DNA of 64,000 bases from the NCBI GenBank assembly GCA_028023455.1, contig JAQFVV010000353.1, forward strand, positions 186,001 to 250,000. Reading direction: 5' to 3'. The stretch comes from Epiperipatus broadwayi (Eukaryota; Onychophora; Udeonychophora; Euonychophora; Peripatidae). Below, in pieces: positions 47,173-59,203 of this stretch (position 1 is its first letter; the number at the start of each line of letters is the position of its first letter). The position numbers and the translations under genes were made by a program. The notes beneath the pieces were generated by a model that did no database searches, was not told the DNA's origin, and saw only the letters and a program-made list of their open reading frames with translations.

Positions 47173-47734
47173 AAGGCAAAACTCTCCATACAGTAGTGCC
47201 ACCCTGTGCCAACCAGAGTAATCAATCAATGCCAGAAGGCTTGTGCATAAAATCCCTATCTAGTGCCTACTCGTCCAATATCCTGACTAGTTTCTGGCTT
47301 GTGGCCTTCATCAGTGAGGAGCCTTGGATCTGAGAGCACTGCATCTAGATATTAGGATCTAATGCAACCCTCCAGCAGCCACCTCTTAACTCTACTTAAC
47401 TACAAAACTATGAGAATAAAATTGAAAACACAATAATATTTTCAATGTAAGCTCAATAGCGTATATAGTCATATGGGTCTGAACTCAGTTCAGCACCCAT
47501 ATATTTTGGTGTCTTTGGCTCTTTAACAACCATAGCCACCACTATGCAGGATTGGTGTAAAACCACTAAACATCACATGATCACTATCTCTTATACTAGC
47601 ACATAGTTGTTATTTAATAAGGCAAAACTCTCAGTCTGGGGATATTGGATGAGTAGGCAATAGATATGGATTTTATGCACAAGCCTTCTGTCATCCATTG
47701 ATTACTCTGGTTGGCACAGGGTGGTATGGAGAGT
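47173..47734. repeat. FB-A palindromic element (copy 2), interrupted
   Basis: The left arm begins 47173 (AAAACTCTCCATACAGTAG) and its inverted counterpart is 47640-47734. Shared blocks are TTGTGCATAAAATCC, AATATCC and AACCAGAGTAATCAAT. Between them lies a unit with 'aaacatcacatgatcac' (47567-47583). The continuation of the right arm ('ttgtttaataacaatt...gtggtcatgtgatgttta') resumes at 49352-49408, after an inserted non-LTR element. Much closer to the family consensus than copy 1 where both can be read. Confidence 0.75.
47270..47316 (-). ncRNA. Hammerhead-like motif in FB-A (best core)
   Basis: Minus strand: CTGATGA (47308-47314) exact, then GGC, the loop CACAA and GCC, one A, then GAAAC exact, followed by TAGTC. 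ACTAGT is self-complementary, and GTC is the common cleavage triplet. Flanking TCCT and AGGA, then CCAA and TTGG, could form a stem I with a small bulge. Of all motifs in the window this has both core boxes intact. Stem II is short and has an A-A mismatch at its base. Confidence 0.6.
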
Positions 47735-49351
47735 AAATAGAAATAGATTATGGATAAATTTAGCAAATTTGGGGATGGGTGAAGCTTTAATAGATAGTAT
47801 TAAGAAATTATATGAAAATAATTATTATATATATAATTAGAGGATATAGAATCAATTAAAGTTAAAAATGGTGAGGGACTAAGGCTATGTCATTTATTTT
47901 GTTTGTGTTATATTTGAGTGAAATAGAAAGAGCAATAGAAAGATTAGGAAGAGGGATAGAGATACCGTTAATAGGTAGTAAGGAAGTATATATTTTGTCA
48001 GGTCTTTTTTTTGTGGATGATATATTTTTGTGTGCAGAAAAAAGAGAAGATATGGAAGTTATGTTGAGGACATATGCAAGGGTGGGTAAAGAGATGGGGA
48101 TTAAATTTAGTGAAGAAAAATCAAATATAATGATGGTTAATACTGGGAAAAGAGAAGATGTAGAATTTTTATTGGGAGATATTAAGTTAAGTGTGGTGAA
48201 TAGATATAGTTATTTGGGAATTATTTTAAGTAATCAGAAAAATTATTTGGATGAATGGGAGAAAAAATTGATAAATAAAGCAAAGAAAAGAAAGGGATTG
48301 ATAAAGAAATTAACAGTGTTTTCATATAATAAATATGATGTAGCTAGAATTATATGGAAATGAGTTGCAGTAGCAGGGTTAACATATGGTAATGATGCAT
48401 TATATGTTAGTAAAAAGATATTAGATTACTTAGAAAAAGCTCAAAGGGAAGTAGGAAGACATGCATTGGATGCAGAAGTATGGGCAGCAAGGGAGGCAAT
48501 TTAATGAGAAATGGGATGGTCAAGTTTTCATATGAGAGATGCAAAAAATAAAATGAAAATGTTTGGTAGATTGCAGTTTATGGATAATAAAAGAATAATT
48601 AAAATAGTATTTAATTGGGTTATGAGTAAAGGGCAGGTAACAATATGGGTGAGAAAGGTAATGTGGTATGCAAAAGATTTGGATAAAGAATTTATATCAG
48701 TATATTTGTACAAAAGATGGGGTGATTGTGTTAAGAGGATTATTGAGTGTTATAGTAGTAAGGAATGAGATAAAAGAATAAATTTATTAATAAAGACTAG
48801 GGAGTTAGAGAGATAGAGAAATAGTATGGAGAGTAAAAAGAGTTTAAATATATATAGAAATAAACAGAATATTAGGTGTGAGTTAATATATGATAATAGT
48901 AAGGAAAGTAGTTTATTGTTTAAGGCTCGAACGGGATCTTTAGCTACAAAAGAATATGCATGTAAATGGAAAAATATAGGTGATTTATTTTGTAAATTAT
49001 GTAAGAAATGAATACAAAATATTAGGCATTTGTTAATTGAATGTAAATGGTTGAAAACAGAAAGGGTACATATAATGAAGTTGTGGAAAAATAAATATGA
49101 AAAGAGTGATTATACAGAAAGTGAATTATTGTTTTTTATGCTGGGTTTGGGAAAAGATAAGGGGGATTTAGATATAAAGGTTATAGAGTTGACAAAGATT
49201 ATGTTGTGGAAATGGGATAGAGCAGCTTATGGATAAATTTAGAGTGGGGAATGTAAAATAAAGTGGCTAACAGGTTTATCTGGGCATAATTGCTGAGATA
49301 TTTTTGACTTCGTTTACGGAGAAGCCATAATACATCACATCACATCACATC
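47728..49351 (+). pseudogene. Non-LTR retrotransposon, clade unresolved
   Basis: It is 5'-truncated within the RT: LWINLANLGMGEALIDSIKKLYEN (from about 47745) and GLRLCHLF. The frame 47887-48363 follows, with FILFVLYLSEIERAIERLGRG, FFVDDIFLCAEK (VDD at about 48016-48024, FADD-like) and IKFSEEKSNIMMVN. After several stops the C-terminal region continues (48511-48768, 48826-49011, 49030-49236) with FCKLCK, RHLLIECKWL, a Cys-x-x-Cys, His, Cys arrangement like the C-terminal zinc knuckle of many non-LTR proteins, and ends KWDRAAYG. The 3' tail is a short (CATCA)n repeat (49333-49351). It is inserted in the right arm of FB-A copy 2. Codon use is strongly A-rich, unlike RTE copies here. Confidence 0.83.
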
Positions 49352-49412
49352 TTGTTTAATAACAATTATGTGCTACTATAAAAGATAGTGGTCATGTGAT
49401 GTTTAGTCGTTT
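49352..49412. repeat. Remainder of FB-A copy 2 beyond the insertion
   Basis: 'ttgtttaataacaattatgtgctac' and 'gtggtcatgtgatgtttagt' are the inverted counterpart of 47567-47632. This shows that the non-LTR element split a pre-existing palindrome. Confidence 0.75.
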
Positions 49413-49414
49413 TT

Positions 49415-50095
49415 TTATTTCTGTTTATAATGCTCATTAGAAATACATATATTTAATATTATGAAGTTTTCTATTGATAAAACTTAAAACTAACATTTAT
49501 ATAACAATATTATATCGTCATTAAAATGTAAGAATGCATTAGTCAAGAATATAAATGACTGATAAAATACAAATTATATAATTCCGTACAATGTTAATTA
49601 ATTATCAGTTTAAATGTAATATACATATATAAATTAATAATTTGTAATTAGATATTGGACTGTTTTTTATCATTTAATAATTATTAAATATTTTTATAAA
49701 AATTCAAACTTTATTTAAACATTTTCTTTACATTTATCTGTTAGTAATAACCCATGAATTAGTATTTAACCCAGTATTAGAAGTGTTATTATTTTTCTTT
49801 TTTATTTAGATGTTATTCTGAGTTACTGATCATATTAGCATAAGAAATAACTAGTAATTTTTAGATTCTTGAACGTTGACTGTAAGATGATGCTCTGACC
49901 AAATATACTATTTTATCAAAAGCAACAAGCAATAAGAAATGCATAAATTTATCTATATAAGTCCTTCTGATTGGTTCATTTTTACATAATGGCCAAAGTT
50001 ATGAGATGTTTCCAAATATGTGTTGCCTTCAAGAAAAAATAGAGAAATCGGGAGTACACTTGCAAATAAATATATAAAAGGTTTTAGTGACTGTT
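49415..50095. other. AT-rich stretch, nothing recognised
   Basis: No gene or repeat recognised. Confidence 0.5.
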
Positions 50096-50097
50096 GC

Positions 50098-50410
50098 CCT
50101 TGACTGATTAGCCTAGTTGGTTAGAATGACCCATTAAATTATTTATTGACAAATTTAATTATTATTGATTTCATTTCTTGCTAATAATATTACTAGCCAG
50201 GCCAGCAACATTTAAAGAAGAGAGAAGTAATGTACCATTCCAGATATGTATTTAATTAACAGTTGAATATATTTGAAAAGATTAAATAAATTTTGAAGTT
50301 TTCTAAAATCTTTCAACATATGAGCTAGTAGATGGAAATAACCCATGCAAATGAAATACCTCCATCACAAGTTTTTAGGCAAACATAAATTAAAACTACT
50401 CTTTTGCCTG
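50098..50410 (+). repeat. SINE S2 (copy 2), decayed
   Basis: An A-box-like TAGCCTAGTTGGTTAGAATG near 50109-50128 is followed by the body with 'agccaggccagcaacat', 'aaagaagagagaagtaatgtacc' and the 3' part 'gatggaaataacccatgcaaa' and 'cctccatcacaa', all collinear with 62234-62570. The B box and GAAAC box are lost. Confidence 0.65.
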
Positions 50411-50414
50411 ATAT

Positions 50415-51655
50415 TATAGTAATAGATTTTCCATTATATAAAATGAAATCTTCAATGATGAATCATATTACAATATATTTACAAGCATCAACAATAGATA
50501 TAATGAAATATATATTAAATTTATACTGTCTAAGATTTGTCTAAGTACTTTCTTCTTATAAATGTATTGAACTTTTCATATTATTAAATCATTTTATGTA
50601 CTTGCTTATTTATATAATAGTTATAAATGTTTACTCATTATTTTATGGTCATATATTATTGGTTTTATTTTATCTTCACAATTTATGTCCTGTATCCAAG
50701 TTTATAAATAGTGCAGATTTTGTATCAAGTCATTGAATAGATATCTCATGTTATTTTTTTCTTTATTTTGTTGATTTTGCTATATTATCAGTATACATTT
50801 TTCTACTTCTTAGATATACTATTTTGTAGATTGTCTCCATCTTTCTTTATTCGTTATGAGTTTATATCCTTGTTATGTAATCAAGTTTTTTTGCTATCTT
50901 CCTAAGCTATTCTATTTTTTTTTTAATTTTATTATATATATTTTAAGAACATTATATTTTAATCCATTTTTTCATCATTCATTTATATATATTATTATTT
51001 TTTTAAACTTTAGTTTATATATTAATTTAATATTTTACCATTTATATATATAATAATCAGTGCAAAAAAATTTTTTTTGATTATAATTTTTATTGAAATC
51101 TTGTAATAATATATCATTTCCCCTGACATTTTTAATTGTAACCAGTTTTTGACAAAATGTTTATAATAAATCAATTTTTCTTATGCTTCTTATATCATCA
51201 TTTTTAATAATATAATTTATTTTTTATAAATCATTAGTATTCATATATATCATCATATCCAAAAATCAAAATATATATTTGTTTGATATAAAACGAATAT
51301 ATCCAAATATATCAATTAAGTATGTAGAGATATAATAAATAAAATACTACAAAAATTATAATGAAAAATCATATATTATTAATACAAGATTATCTGTGCA
51401 GTATTGACAAAAGATTATATTTATATGTAACAATGTATATTGTGCTTTAAGTATGTTTATGGCATAATTAATAATAGATGATATCAAAACAAATATAATC
51501 AATGAGTATATAAATAAGAAGGATATTATTGCTTATAATAGATACGTTTGTGATAAAATAAAAATTATAAATAAAAAATTAATATTTTTACAGTATTTAA
51601 TAATAATGTTATTAAATTTACTAAAGAAATTCAGTTGATAGAAAAGGTTCACTAT
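50415..51655. other. AT-rich stretch, nothing recognised
   Basis: The frame 50856-51053 is a hydrophobic low-complexity run. No motif or repeat was supported. Confidence 0.5.
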
Positions 51656-51660
51656 GCAGG

Positions 51661-51876
51661 AAAGATAATAAAATTATAACCACTTTAAAGATTAACAGCT
51701 TAACATTGCTTTTGACTAGGTGCAATAAAATTATAATACTACTTTATAGATTTACAGCTTAGCATTGCTTTTGACCAGGTCAGTCACGTTTATAGCTCTA
51801 AAGGCTATACATATGACTGGCTGATTTAAAGCAAGACTAAGCTGTAAATCTGTAAAATAGTTATAATTTTATCATC
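51661..51876. repeat. Palindromic element with a duplicated left arm
   Basis: The left arm occurs twice in tandem (51664-51718 and 51724-51786, both with 'aataaaattataa', 'ttacagctta' and 'attgcttttgac'). Its inverted partner is 51814-51876. The centre carries GTCAGTCA and its complement. No coding capacity and no recognised family. Confidence 0.7.
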
Positions 51877-51884
51877 TTTCTTTC

Positions 51885-52370
51885 TTAGTAGACCTCCTTA
51901 TCCACTGAATTGCAAATGAATAAGAAAAAAATAAAATATAGATTGAGTTACTAATAAGAAATTTAATTCTCTGGATACAGTAATAGGCATGAACTTGGAA
52001 TAATATAGTATTAAAAATATTGATATAATAAATATAGGAAAAATTGATTTATTACAATCATTATGTCAAAAATTATCTACATCTATTTCAGTAAAATAAA
52101 CCTATTATATTAACATAGAATGTAAATAATTATAATATAATAATTTCTTTTTGAAATTATATATATAACCAGTCAACACTTATACAATCCCAATAATAGA
52201 TATAAACAACAATATCAAACTGTTGTCAAAGTAATCTCCTTTTAACAATATATATATCAAAAATATAATACCAAATTACTATATGGTGTAAAGTTTAATA
52301 ATGATACAAATATGTAGAAATGAAAACAAAATGGCAAAATAAATTTAAATTTCATTTTCTGAAAAAAATA
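51885..52370. other. AT-rich stretch, nothing recognised
   Basis: No gene or repeat recognised. Confidence 0.5.
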
Positions 52371-52492
52371 TATACACCTGGGCTTTTCGTTTTATGCAGA
52401 TTTTTTAATGCGATTTTGAAGTTATGCGATTCATATTTCTTTTTAATATCTTTGTATATGGTTTTCTTTTATGCAATAAAAAATATTAGATC

Positions 52493-52595
52493 AGAAGTCG
52501 AGCTCTGATAATGCACTATTACTTTAAGTATTATAAATTTTGCACACTCACACGTCATATTTAAAGTAATAGTGCATTATCGGAGTTCGACTTCT
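52493..52595. repeat. Sub-terminal hairpin of Tigger copy 2
   Basis: 35-bp arms (52493-52527 and 52561-52595) include AGAAGTCGA and GATAATGCACTATTAC. Equivalent to the hairpin in copy 1 (20486-20573), with a different loop. Confidence 0.8.
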
Positions 52596-52745
52596 ATCTA
52601 GTAATTTCAATATTTTCAGCACTTTATAATAGTACTGTAATAGATTTTATGCAATAAAGAAGTTCATAATTCACTTAAAATCAGGATTACCCCATTTTTA
52701 GTAAATATTACTTACATAATCAATGTGCATTAAATAAATTTATAA

Positions 52746-53036
52746 TTACAAGATTATAATGTAAATCTGTTCAAACATTATAGATGCCTATACTATTCAT
52801 GTTGTTGTTTTTGCATTTTAAACCACATTCTATTTTTGCTTTTTAAAAAAGAGTATGTAATCAATTAATCATTTAGTGTCAGCAAGTAATAAATTTTACA
52901 AGATTATAATGTAAATCTGTTCAAACGTTATAGATGCATATACTATGCATGTTGTTGTTTTGCATTTTAAATCACATTCTATTTTTGCTTTTTAAAAAAA
53001 GAGTATGTAAGCAATTAATCATTTAGTGTCCACAAG
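52746..53036. repeat. 150-bp tandem duplication in Tigger copy 2
   Basis: 52746-52888 and 52897-53036 are about 95% alike, including 'gattataatgtaaatctgttcaaac' split by no gap and 'aattaatcatttagtgtc'. Copy 1 has this sequence once (20258-20380, reversed), so the duplication is specific to copy 2. Confidence 0.85.
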
Positions 53037-53345
53037 TTTATTTTTAAAAGGTGAGTAATAGCAGTGGGCACAATTAAATTTGACAATTAAAAATTAAAAT
53101 CTGATTTTTAATTGTAATTAACAATTTAAAAATTATGTAACATGATCTGAAATTAATGTAATGTGAAACAAAGAAATTTGATTTTTAAATGGAATTGAAA
53201 ACTAAAAAATTAAAGACAAAAATAAGAATTTAATTTTTAATTGTTAGTTTTAATTAAATTTTGCCCAACAGTAGTGATTAGGTGTCTTTTTATTATCATA
53301 AGTCTAAGTTCTTATTTTTATTTTAAACTTTTAGTTTACCTTAAT

Positions 53346-53500
53346 GAAGAGGGGAAAAAACACCTAAGAAAATGAATTTCTTTGGAAACAAAAATTTCAA
53401 TTTTAGATCGCTTTGTGAAATGGGAAGAATAAACAGTGATTGGAAAACATTTTAGTTTGGGTGAGGGTAGTATAAGAGTAATTAAAAAAATGAAATTGGT
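53346..53500 (+). pseudogene. Tigger/pogo transposase N-terminus relic
   Basis: One frame reads SLETKISILDRFVKWEE, a stop, then VIGKHFSLGEGSIRVIKK (about 53379-53495). This is the N-terminal helix-turn-helix of CENP-B/Tigger-type transposases: S-L-E-x-K, I-L-D-R, then IG-x-x-x-LGEG-S-I-R-x-IKK. An MKRGKN-type start lies just upstream (53346) in another frame. The rest of the DNA-binding region and the DDE catalytic domain are absent: the element's right terminus comes about 430 bp later. It is a deletion remnant. Confidence 0.8.
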
Positions 53501-53939
53501 ACTAGTTGTATTTCCTCTTGTGATGACTCTGATGTCTTAATAGTTCACAAACAAACTTGCATATCATCAAATAGTGATAATGATTAAAATACTGTATATG
53601 TATGAAAAAATTAAAAATACTGTAAATTACACATAAAAATATATTGTTTTGAATAAAATTAAACACTGCAGTTAATAAAAAAAGTAAAAAAAGTTTGTCT
53701 TGTATCAATTTTTTTCAAATTTGAAATTTTTTATTAGTCATATTTTATTTCCTTATTTTTTTTAATGCAAATTTTAAAGTAATTTTACATTGTTGCTTTG
53801 CTTTTATGTGATTTTTGAAAATTACAGTATGTATTCCCCATTTTTCAAGATAAGTTAAGTCTATTTTTGTGTGATTTCTTTTGTGCATGTTTTTTGAGGA
53901 ACCTATCTATCACATAAAATGAGACCCCAGTGTAATAAT

Positions 53940-56900
53940 AAAAAGTGAATAAATAATTATAGAAATGCTTGGCCAAACAGTAAAATAACTTGATTATTTT
54001 ATAAACAATACTAAACAAATTGATAATACATGAAGACAAAATATTGTAGCAAGTAAAACAGAATATTCAAGATGTGAAAAAATATATTTTGCTAATATGA
54101 AAAAATCAATAAAAGAAAGAGAAAAGGAATATAACATGAATCAAAATTAGATCATTTATGCACTTTCTAGAGAAAGGAATATAAACTATGAAAATAATAT
54201 AAAACCAGTCATATGTGAAAATAATAAAATAGTAAGAATATTATAAATTATTGTAAATAAAAGAAAATATACAAGAATATAATATCAAAAATTCTTACAC
54301 AAAAGATAGTTTTTAGATATGTCAGTATAAATTATATATATATATATTATTTGATTGTTGATGTTTATATTGTGACTCTCAACTCAAATTTTATAGTAGC
54401 ATACTATTTTTAAACAAATTTGTTTTCAGCAGTTTAATTTTTATGATAAGCCAACTTTTTTGCTAATCAATGGTTTAATGTATGTGTATCGGATTAACCA
54501 ATTTCAAAAACTTTCATAATATTTATAACTCAAAAGTGATCTTAATGTTCAGTTCATAATGTTTAAATCCTTTAAATAGCTCTTGTATAATTTTTCAATG
54601 TTTGATATTAATGTTATTACTGACTTAAAGCACTAGTGATAATTTTGAAATATAGAAATTAAAAACCATCTTAATTGAGTTATGAGAGTTTAATAAAAGT
54701 TAATATTAGTGTCAACTTTAAATATAGGTTCAAACCATTAAGATTAGATTGTTAATGTTCAAATTACTTGCAAAAAGTACATTATTTGATTTTACTTGTA
54801 ATGGAATCATTTAAATACTCTCAAATTTAATTGATTTAAGGAGATAAATAATTTTTAAAGTCAATAATTAATTTTTATAATTAAGTTCAATCTTTAGATA
54901 AAGAATAATAGGATTATATGAGCATACATGCTGTTAAAGTTAATTTTTTAAGAATTTCCTTGTTGATTGAATGTTAAACTTATTCTTAAATATCTTTATT
55001 TTAAAAAAAATATAATTGAAAAATATTTTGGGATCTTAACTGAAATTTTAAAAAATGTTTAAAGAAAAATATTAAGATAATGTTCTATGAAAGTAATATT
55101 TCTATTATGTAATATTTTTAATTTATAGTAATACATTTCAATTTTTTCTAAATAATTTGTTTTTAAAAATGTTTATTTAAAGATAATGTAATAATTAATT
55201 AATTGTCTAGACATGATATGCAAATTAGTTTATTTTTAGAAATTTTCTTAAGATACTGAGAAGTCTGACTTCTGACTAATATAGGCCAATTTGTATTAAT
55301 TGTCAACTTTCACTCATATGACTTTTGTTACAAATAAAACTGATGATCACACCTGCGCACTCTTGCTTACATATTTGCTTGCACAGAGAATTGCCTAATT
55401 ATTAAGAGTAAGAATATGTCTCATTGCTTTGTTTACTAGGAACTCATTTGTATTTAATGTTTTTTCAAAAATTAAAAAGAATAAAATGCATAATTATTTA
55501 AAAATATTCATCATATAAACCCTAGGGTATCAATTTTACATATAAAATTATTAAACAAAATTATCTCATAAACAAATTTATCTTAAGGAAGTCAATGTGG
55601 CAAAACATAAGTAAACATGCTTTTATTTAGTAAAAGAAATTTAATAGTAAATCTGATCATAACAATAAGATACTCATTATAGTTCTAAGATGTATTGTAC
55701 TTAGAAGACATGTTGAAGTAACCTAAACTTCTTTAATAACATATGTTTTAAATATTAAGATCTGTTATATTTTAAAGAAGGAGTATGAGAAGTTTTCTCT
55801 TAATTTTCTCATATATTGCATTTATCTGAATAATGCTTAGTTATCATTATTTATCATTATTGCTCTTATTATTGTAGCATATAGTATTCAAATCCTGAGC
55901 TTAACTGTATTGTATATTATATTACAATCATATACAGTATTATTGTAATTATTATTATACTTTGGTTGGCAAGATTTTTTATTGTTATTGTTGAGTCATC
56001 TAGTCTCATCCATTGTTGAGATACTTCAACCATCATTTATAGATTGTAATAAATATATTGTTACATAGCATGATTGTATATTTTAGATTTTATGTTATAT
56101 GTTAAAAATATCTGTTTACTAAAATAATTATATATATATATTAATCTATTAATTATCAATGTATACAGTATTTTACAATTATACTACATTAATTTTGATA
56201 ATTAATTTACTTCATATAAATTTGTATATTTTATTATATTTTAATGATTATTAATAGGATTGATTTGTGCATTTTTATATTAAAATATGAATTAATATTT
56301 TGTATAAATGTTAAAGTTTTATCAGTTAAAGAGTATGTTTTATTAAAATATTTGTATTTTTGAAGAAAGATATCAACAAAAACTTACATTGAAATTGTTG
56401 ATAATTATTATTAAATTAATTGAATTTAAGCAATTAATTTATTACTTGATATATGTATCTATAAATTGTTATGACAATTCATTTAAACTATTTACAATTA
56501 TTATTAGTAGTAATTCATAAATGAATATGACCATTCTAACTGCAATCAAAAAAAATAGAGTTTAAAATGGGTTTCTAATAATTATACAAACCAATCCTTG
56601 AATCACATATATTTATTGTATATCGCATATTAATTTCAAAAGTCTGTTTATTTAATATCTTATAATCCTTTCTTCTAATTTCTTTCATAAAATTTTTTTT
56701 GAAAATCTTCAGCAGCTTCCCTTGTTATAAAAAATCTTGGTATTTTATTCTTAGATGTAACTTTCTACTAAAAAAAAAAAAAATTAATATTACACTTTTT
56801 TATAATGTCTTAAGATAACATTTCTAAAATAAATGGGGTTTATTATTTATTAAGGAGAAAGTAAATCCCCAATAATGCACTGTTTTTAAATATTATAAAT

Positions 56901-57880
56901 TTCCTTGCACTCATCTGCTATAAGAATTTTAAAAGCTTAAGCTTAAAGCATATCTATATATAAACCAACTCTTACTGATTTTTTTTTACAAAAACCATCC
57001 TCAAGTAGATCTTTAATTTATTTATTTTTAAAAAAATATGTTATTGTTCATTTAGTTCTTATGTCAACTTCAGTATCATAAGTATAATGAAGGATATACT
57101 GATGTTTTAATTTTGTGATCACATTTTTAGAATATTATAAAATATTCTTTAAAAAAAGATTCAAAGTTATTGTACCACAATGATAAGACCTTCAAATATG
57201 GCAGATAATACTTTATAATACAACCAATTTAGATGAAGCAATTACATAATTTATAATGAACTACCATAAATTCTAACATTTAATTAGATAAATGTAGCAG
57301 TAACTGACTGAAAATTAGGTTAAACCTCCTGATCTATATCCATTCTTTTACTTAAAGAGCTATTAAAATATCTTATTTGATTTAGCTAAGCCATGCTAAA
57401 AATTGCTAAAGATTTTTATTTCATCATTAACTAAAGAGGTAATGAGGTGTTGAACATTAATTACTATTGGATTATATTATATGCCCCTTGTTACTATGTG
57501 CTTGCATATAATAAATGATATTAAGCACTCTTGTTCAAAATTCTATTATTATTTTTGTTTCCTTTTTGATAAGAGATGAAAAATATTTGGAATTATTCAT
57601 GCTATGTATTTGCTATTTATATGGTTTGAATATTATTATAAATTTAAGAATAAGTTTGTTTTGAAAATATCCCAACTTTATTTATTATACACAATCATTA
57701 TTTTATCCAGAGCTACCTATTGTTCATAACATCATGTATGTAATGTCATGTAATGTTTGTTGTTTTATGCAGATTTTTAGAACTATAAATTTAGATGATA
57801 CCAAATATTTTATTATAAAAATAGATATTTATAGTTCATATGACTTAGTCATAAATTTTATTCTGAAAAAAACTTTTGAA
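53940..57880. other. AT-rich stretch, essentially nothing recognised
   Basis: Read on both strands. Only a short segment near 56872-56920 ('ataatgcactgtttttaaatatt') resembles one arm of the Tigger hairpin at 52500. The plus frame 57734-58045 is antisense to PLE-4 3' sequence and is not a gene. Confidence 0.5.
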
Positions 57881-57980
57881 ATTGGATATTATCTAAAAAT
57901 AATTATAACATACACCAAATCTTTTAAAACTTGTTTTTTATTTTTTTGCCACCAAAATGAAATATATATTAAAATAGATT

Positions 57981-58030
57981 TCCAATGTTTCAACTATTTC
58001 TATATTTTTTTCTATAGTCTTTTTCAAGGA
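57981..58030 (-). ncRNA. Hammerhead-like motif, PLE-4 minus copy
   Basis: Inverted partner of 59157-59203: CTTGAAAAA, GACTAT, loop, ATAGTT, GAAACATTGG. Stem II has one G-U pair, and the palindrome after GAAAC is broken by one change. Confidence 0.45.
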
Positions 58031-58324
58031 ACTAAAAATATATAAAAAGGAAAAAAAAAAATCCATAAAATTTTTTAAAATAAACAAAAATAAAAATCCT
58101 GTCACATAAACATACTATTTTGGAAAATATATTCTTTACTTACTATGATTTCTTTTCCCAATAGTTTCCAACTTTACATTTTGCTTAAATAAACATTTTA
58201 TTGTTACAAAATATAGTTTTTTATCATCTTATCTTCAATTAACACATTTTTACATTCCTTTCTTGTTAAAAACAAAAACATTCTATTAAATTTCACAAAA
58301 TATTTTTTCTCTTCTCTTTTCCTG

Positions 58325-58640
58325 TACATTATAACATTCTATTCAGAACAGGATTTAACATCTTTATGTATAAACTTTCCTTTTCAAATCTTTCTTTTTG
58401 TTTAATTATACATTCTAAAGGGGTAATCTTAAAATTGACATGACCAATTTTTTCTTTATGTAAATATATTGCTGAATTTCTATCTGACAAATGTTGTTTT
58501 TATCTAGTTTTTAAAAAATTCTTTGTATTACCCACATAAGATATATCTTTACCAATATATTTTAAACAATCCATACATTTTATACAATAAACAGCTTGCA
58601 TTATATTTGAAAAATCAACAAAATCTCCTTTATTAAGTAA
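58325..58640 (-). pseudogene. PLE-4 GIY-YIG endonuclease, minus copy
   Basis: Minus strand: AVYCIKCMDCLKYIG, then SYVGNTKNFLKTR, one stop, KQHLSDRNSAIYLHKEKIGHVNF and KITPLECIIKQKERFEKESLYIKMLNPVLN. The AVY and YVG halves, the Cys pair, Arg and His are those of the PLE endonuclease. A stop replaces the residue after the conserved Arg, and the RT is absent, so it is not functional. Confidence 0.82.
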
Positions 58641-58830
58641 AAACTAGATTAAAACAACATTTGTCAGATAGAAATTCAGCAATATATTTACATAAAGAAA
58701 AATTTGGTCATGTCAATTTTAAGATTACCCCTTTAGAATGTATAATTAAACAAAAAGAAAGATTTGAAAAGGAAAGTTTATACATAAAGATGTTAAATCC
58801 TGTTCTGAATAGAATATTATAATGAGTTTA
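58641..58830 (+). pseudogene. PLE-4 endonuclease tail, plus copy
   Basis: It starts inside the domain at TRLKQHLSDRNSAIYLHKE and runs to KMLNPVLNRIL, then a stop. It lacks the GIY and YIG halves. It differs from the minus copy by a few substitutions (for example FGHV for IGHV) and retains the codon that is a stop in the other copy. Confidence 0.8.
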
Positions 58831-59156
58831 ATATTTAAGTTTAGAATATTATAATGTAAAGGAAAAGAGAAAAGAAAAAATATTTTGTGAAATTTAATAG
58901 AATGTTTTTGTTTTTAACAAGAAAGGAATGTAAAAATGTGTTAATTGAAGATAAGATGATAAAAAACTATATTTTGTAACAATAAAATGTTTATTTAAGC
59001 AAAATGTAAAGTTGGAAGCTGTTGGGAAAAGAAATCATAGTAAGTAAAGAATATATTTTCCAAAATAGTATGTATATGCGACAGGATTTTTATTTTTGTT
59101 TGTTTTAAAAAATTTTATGGATTTTTTTTTTTTTCCTTTTTGTATATTTTTAGTTC

Positions 59157-59203
59157 CTTGAAAAAGACTATAGAAAAAAATAAAGAAATAGTCGAAACGT
59201 TGG
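59157..59203 (+). ncRNA. Hammerhead-like motif, PLE-4 plus copy
   Basis: CTTGAAAAA stands in the CTGATGA position. GACTAT (59166-59171) pairs perfectly with ATAGTC (59188-59193), followed directly by GAAAC (59194-59198) and GTTGG. AACGTT is self-complementary, as in minimal hammerhead stem III. Stem II and GAAAC are good; the first box is degenerate. Confidence 0.5.

Larger units (their letters stand above)
52375..53932. mobile_element. Tigger/pogo-like element (copy 2)
   Basis: The left end CACCTGGG at 52375 is preceded by TATA. The right end, as complement, is CACTGGGGTCTCATTTTA at 53932. It is collinear in reverse orientation with copy 1 (19691-20642), including the sub-terminal hairpin and the GGTTCCTCAAAAAAC block near the end. 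It is 1.56 kb and carries a transposase start lost from copy 1, plus an internal 150-bp tandem duplication. Non-autonomous. Confidence 0.8.

Noticed and set aside
57734-58045. 103-codon plus-strand frame
   Set aside because: It is antisense to the 3' region of the PLE-4 minus copy and spans the presumed insertion boundary, so it cannot be an old gene.
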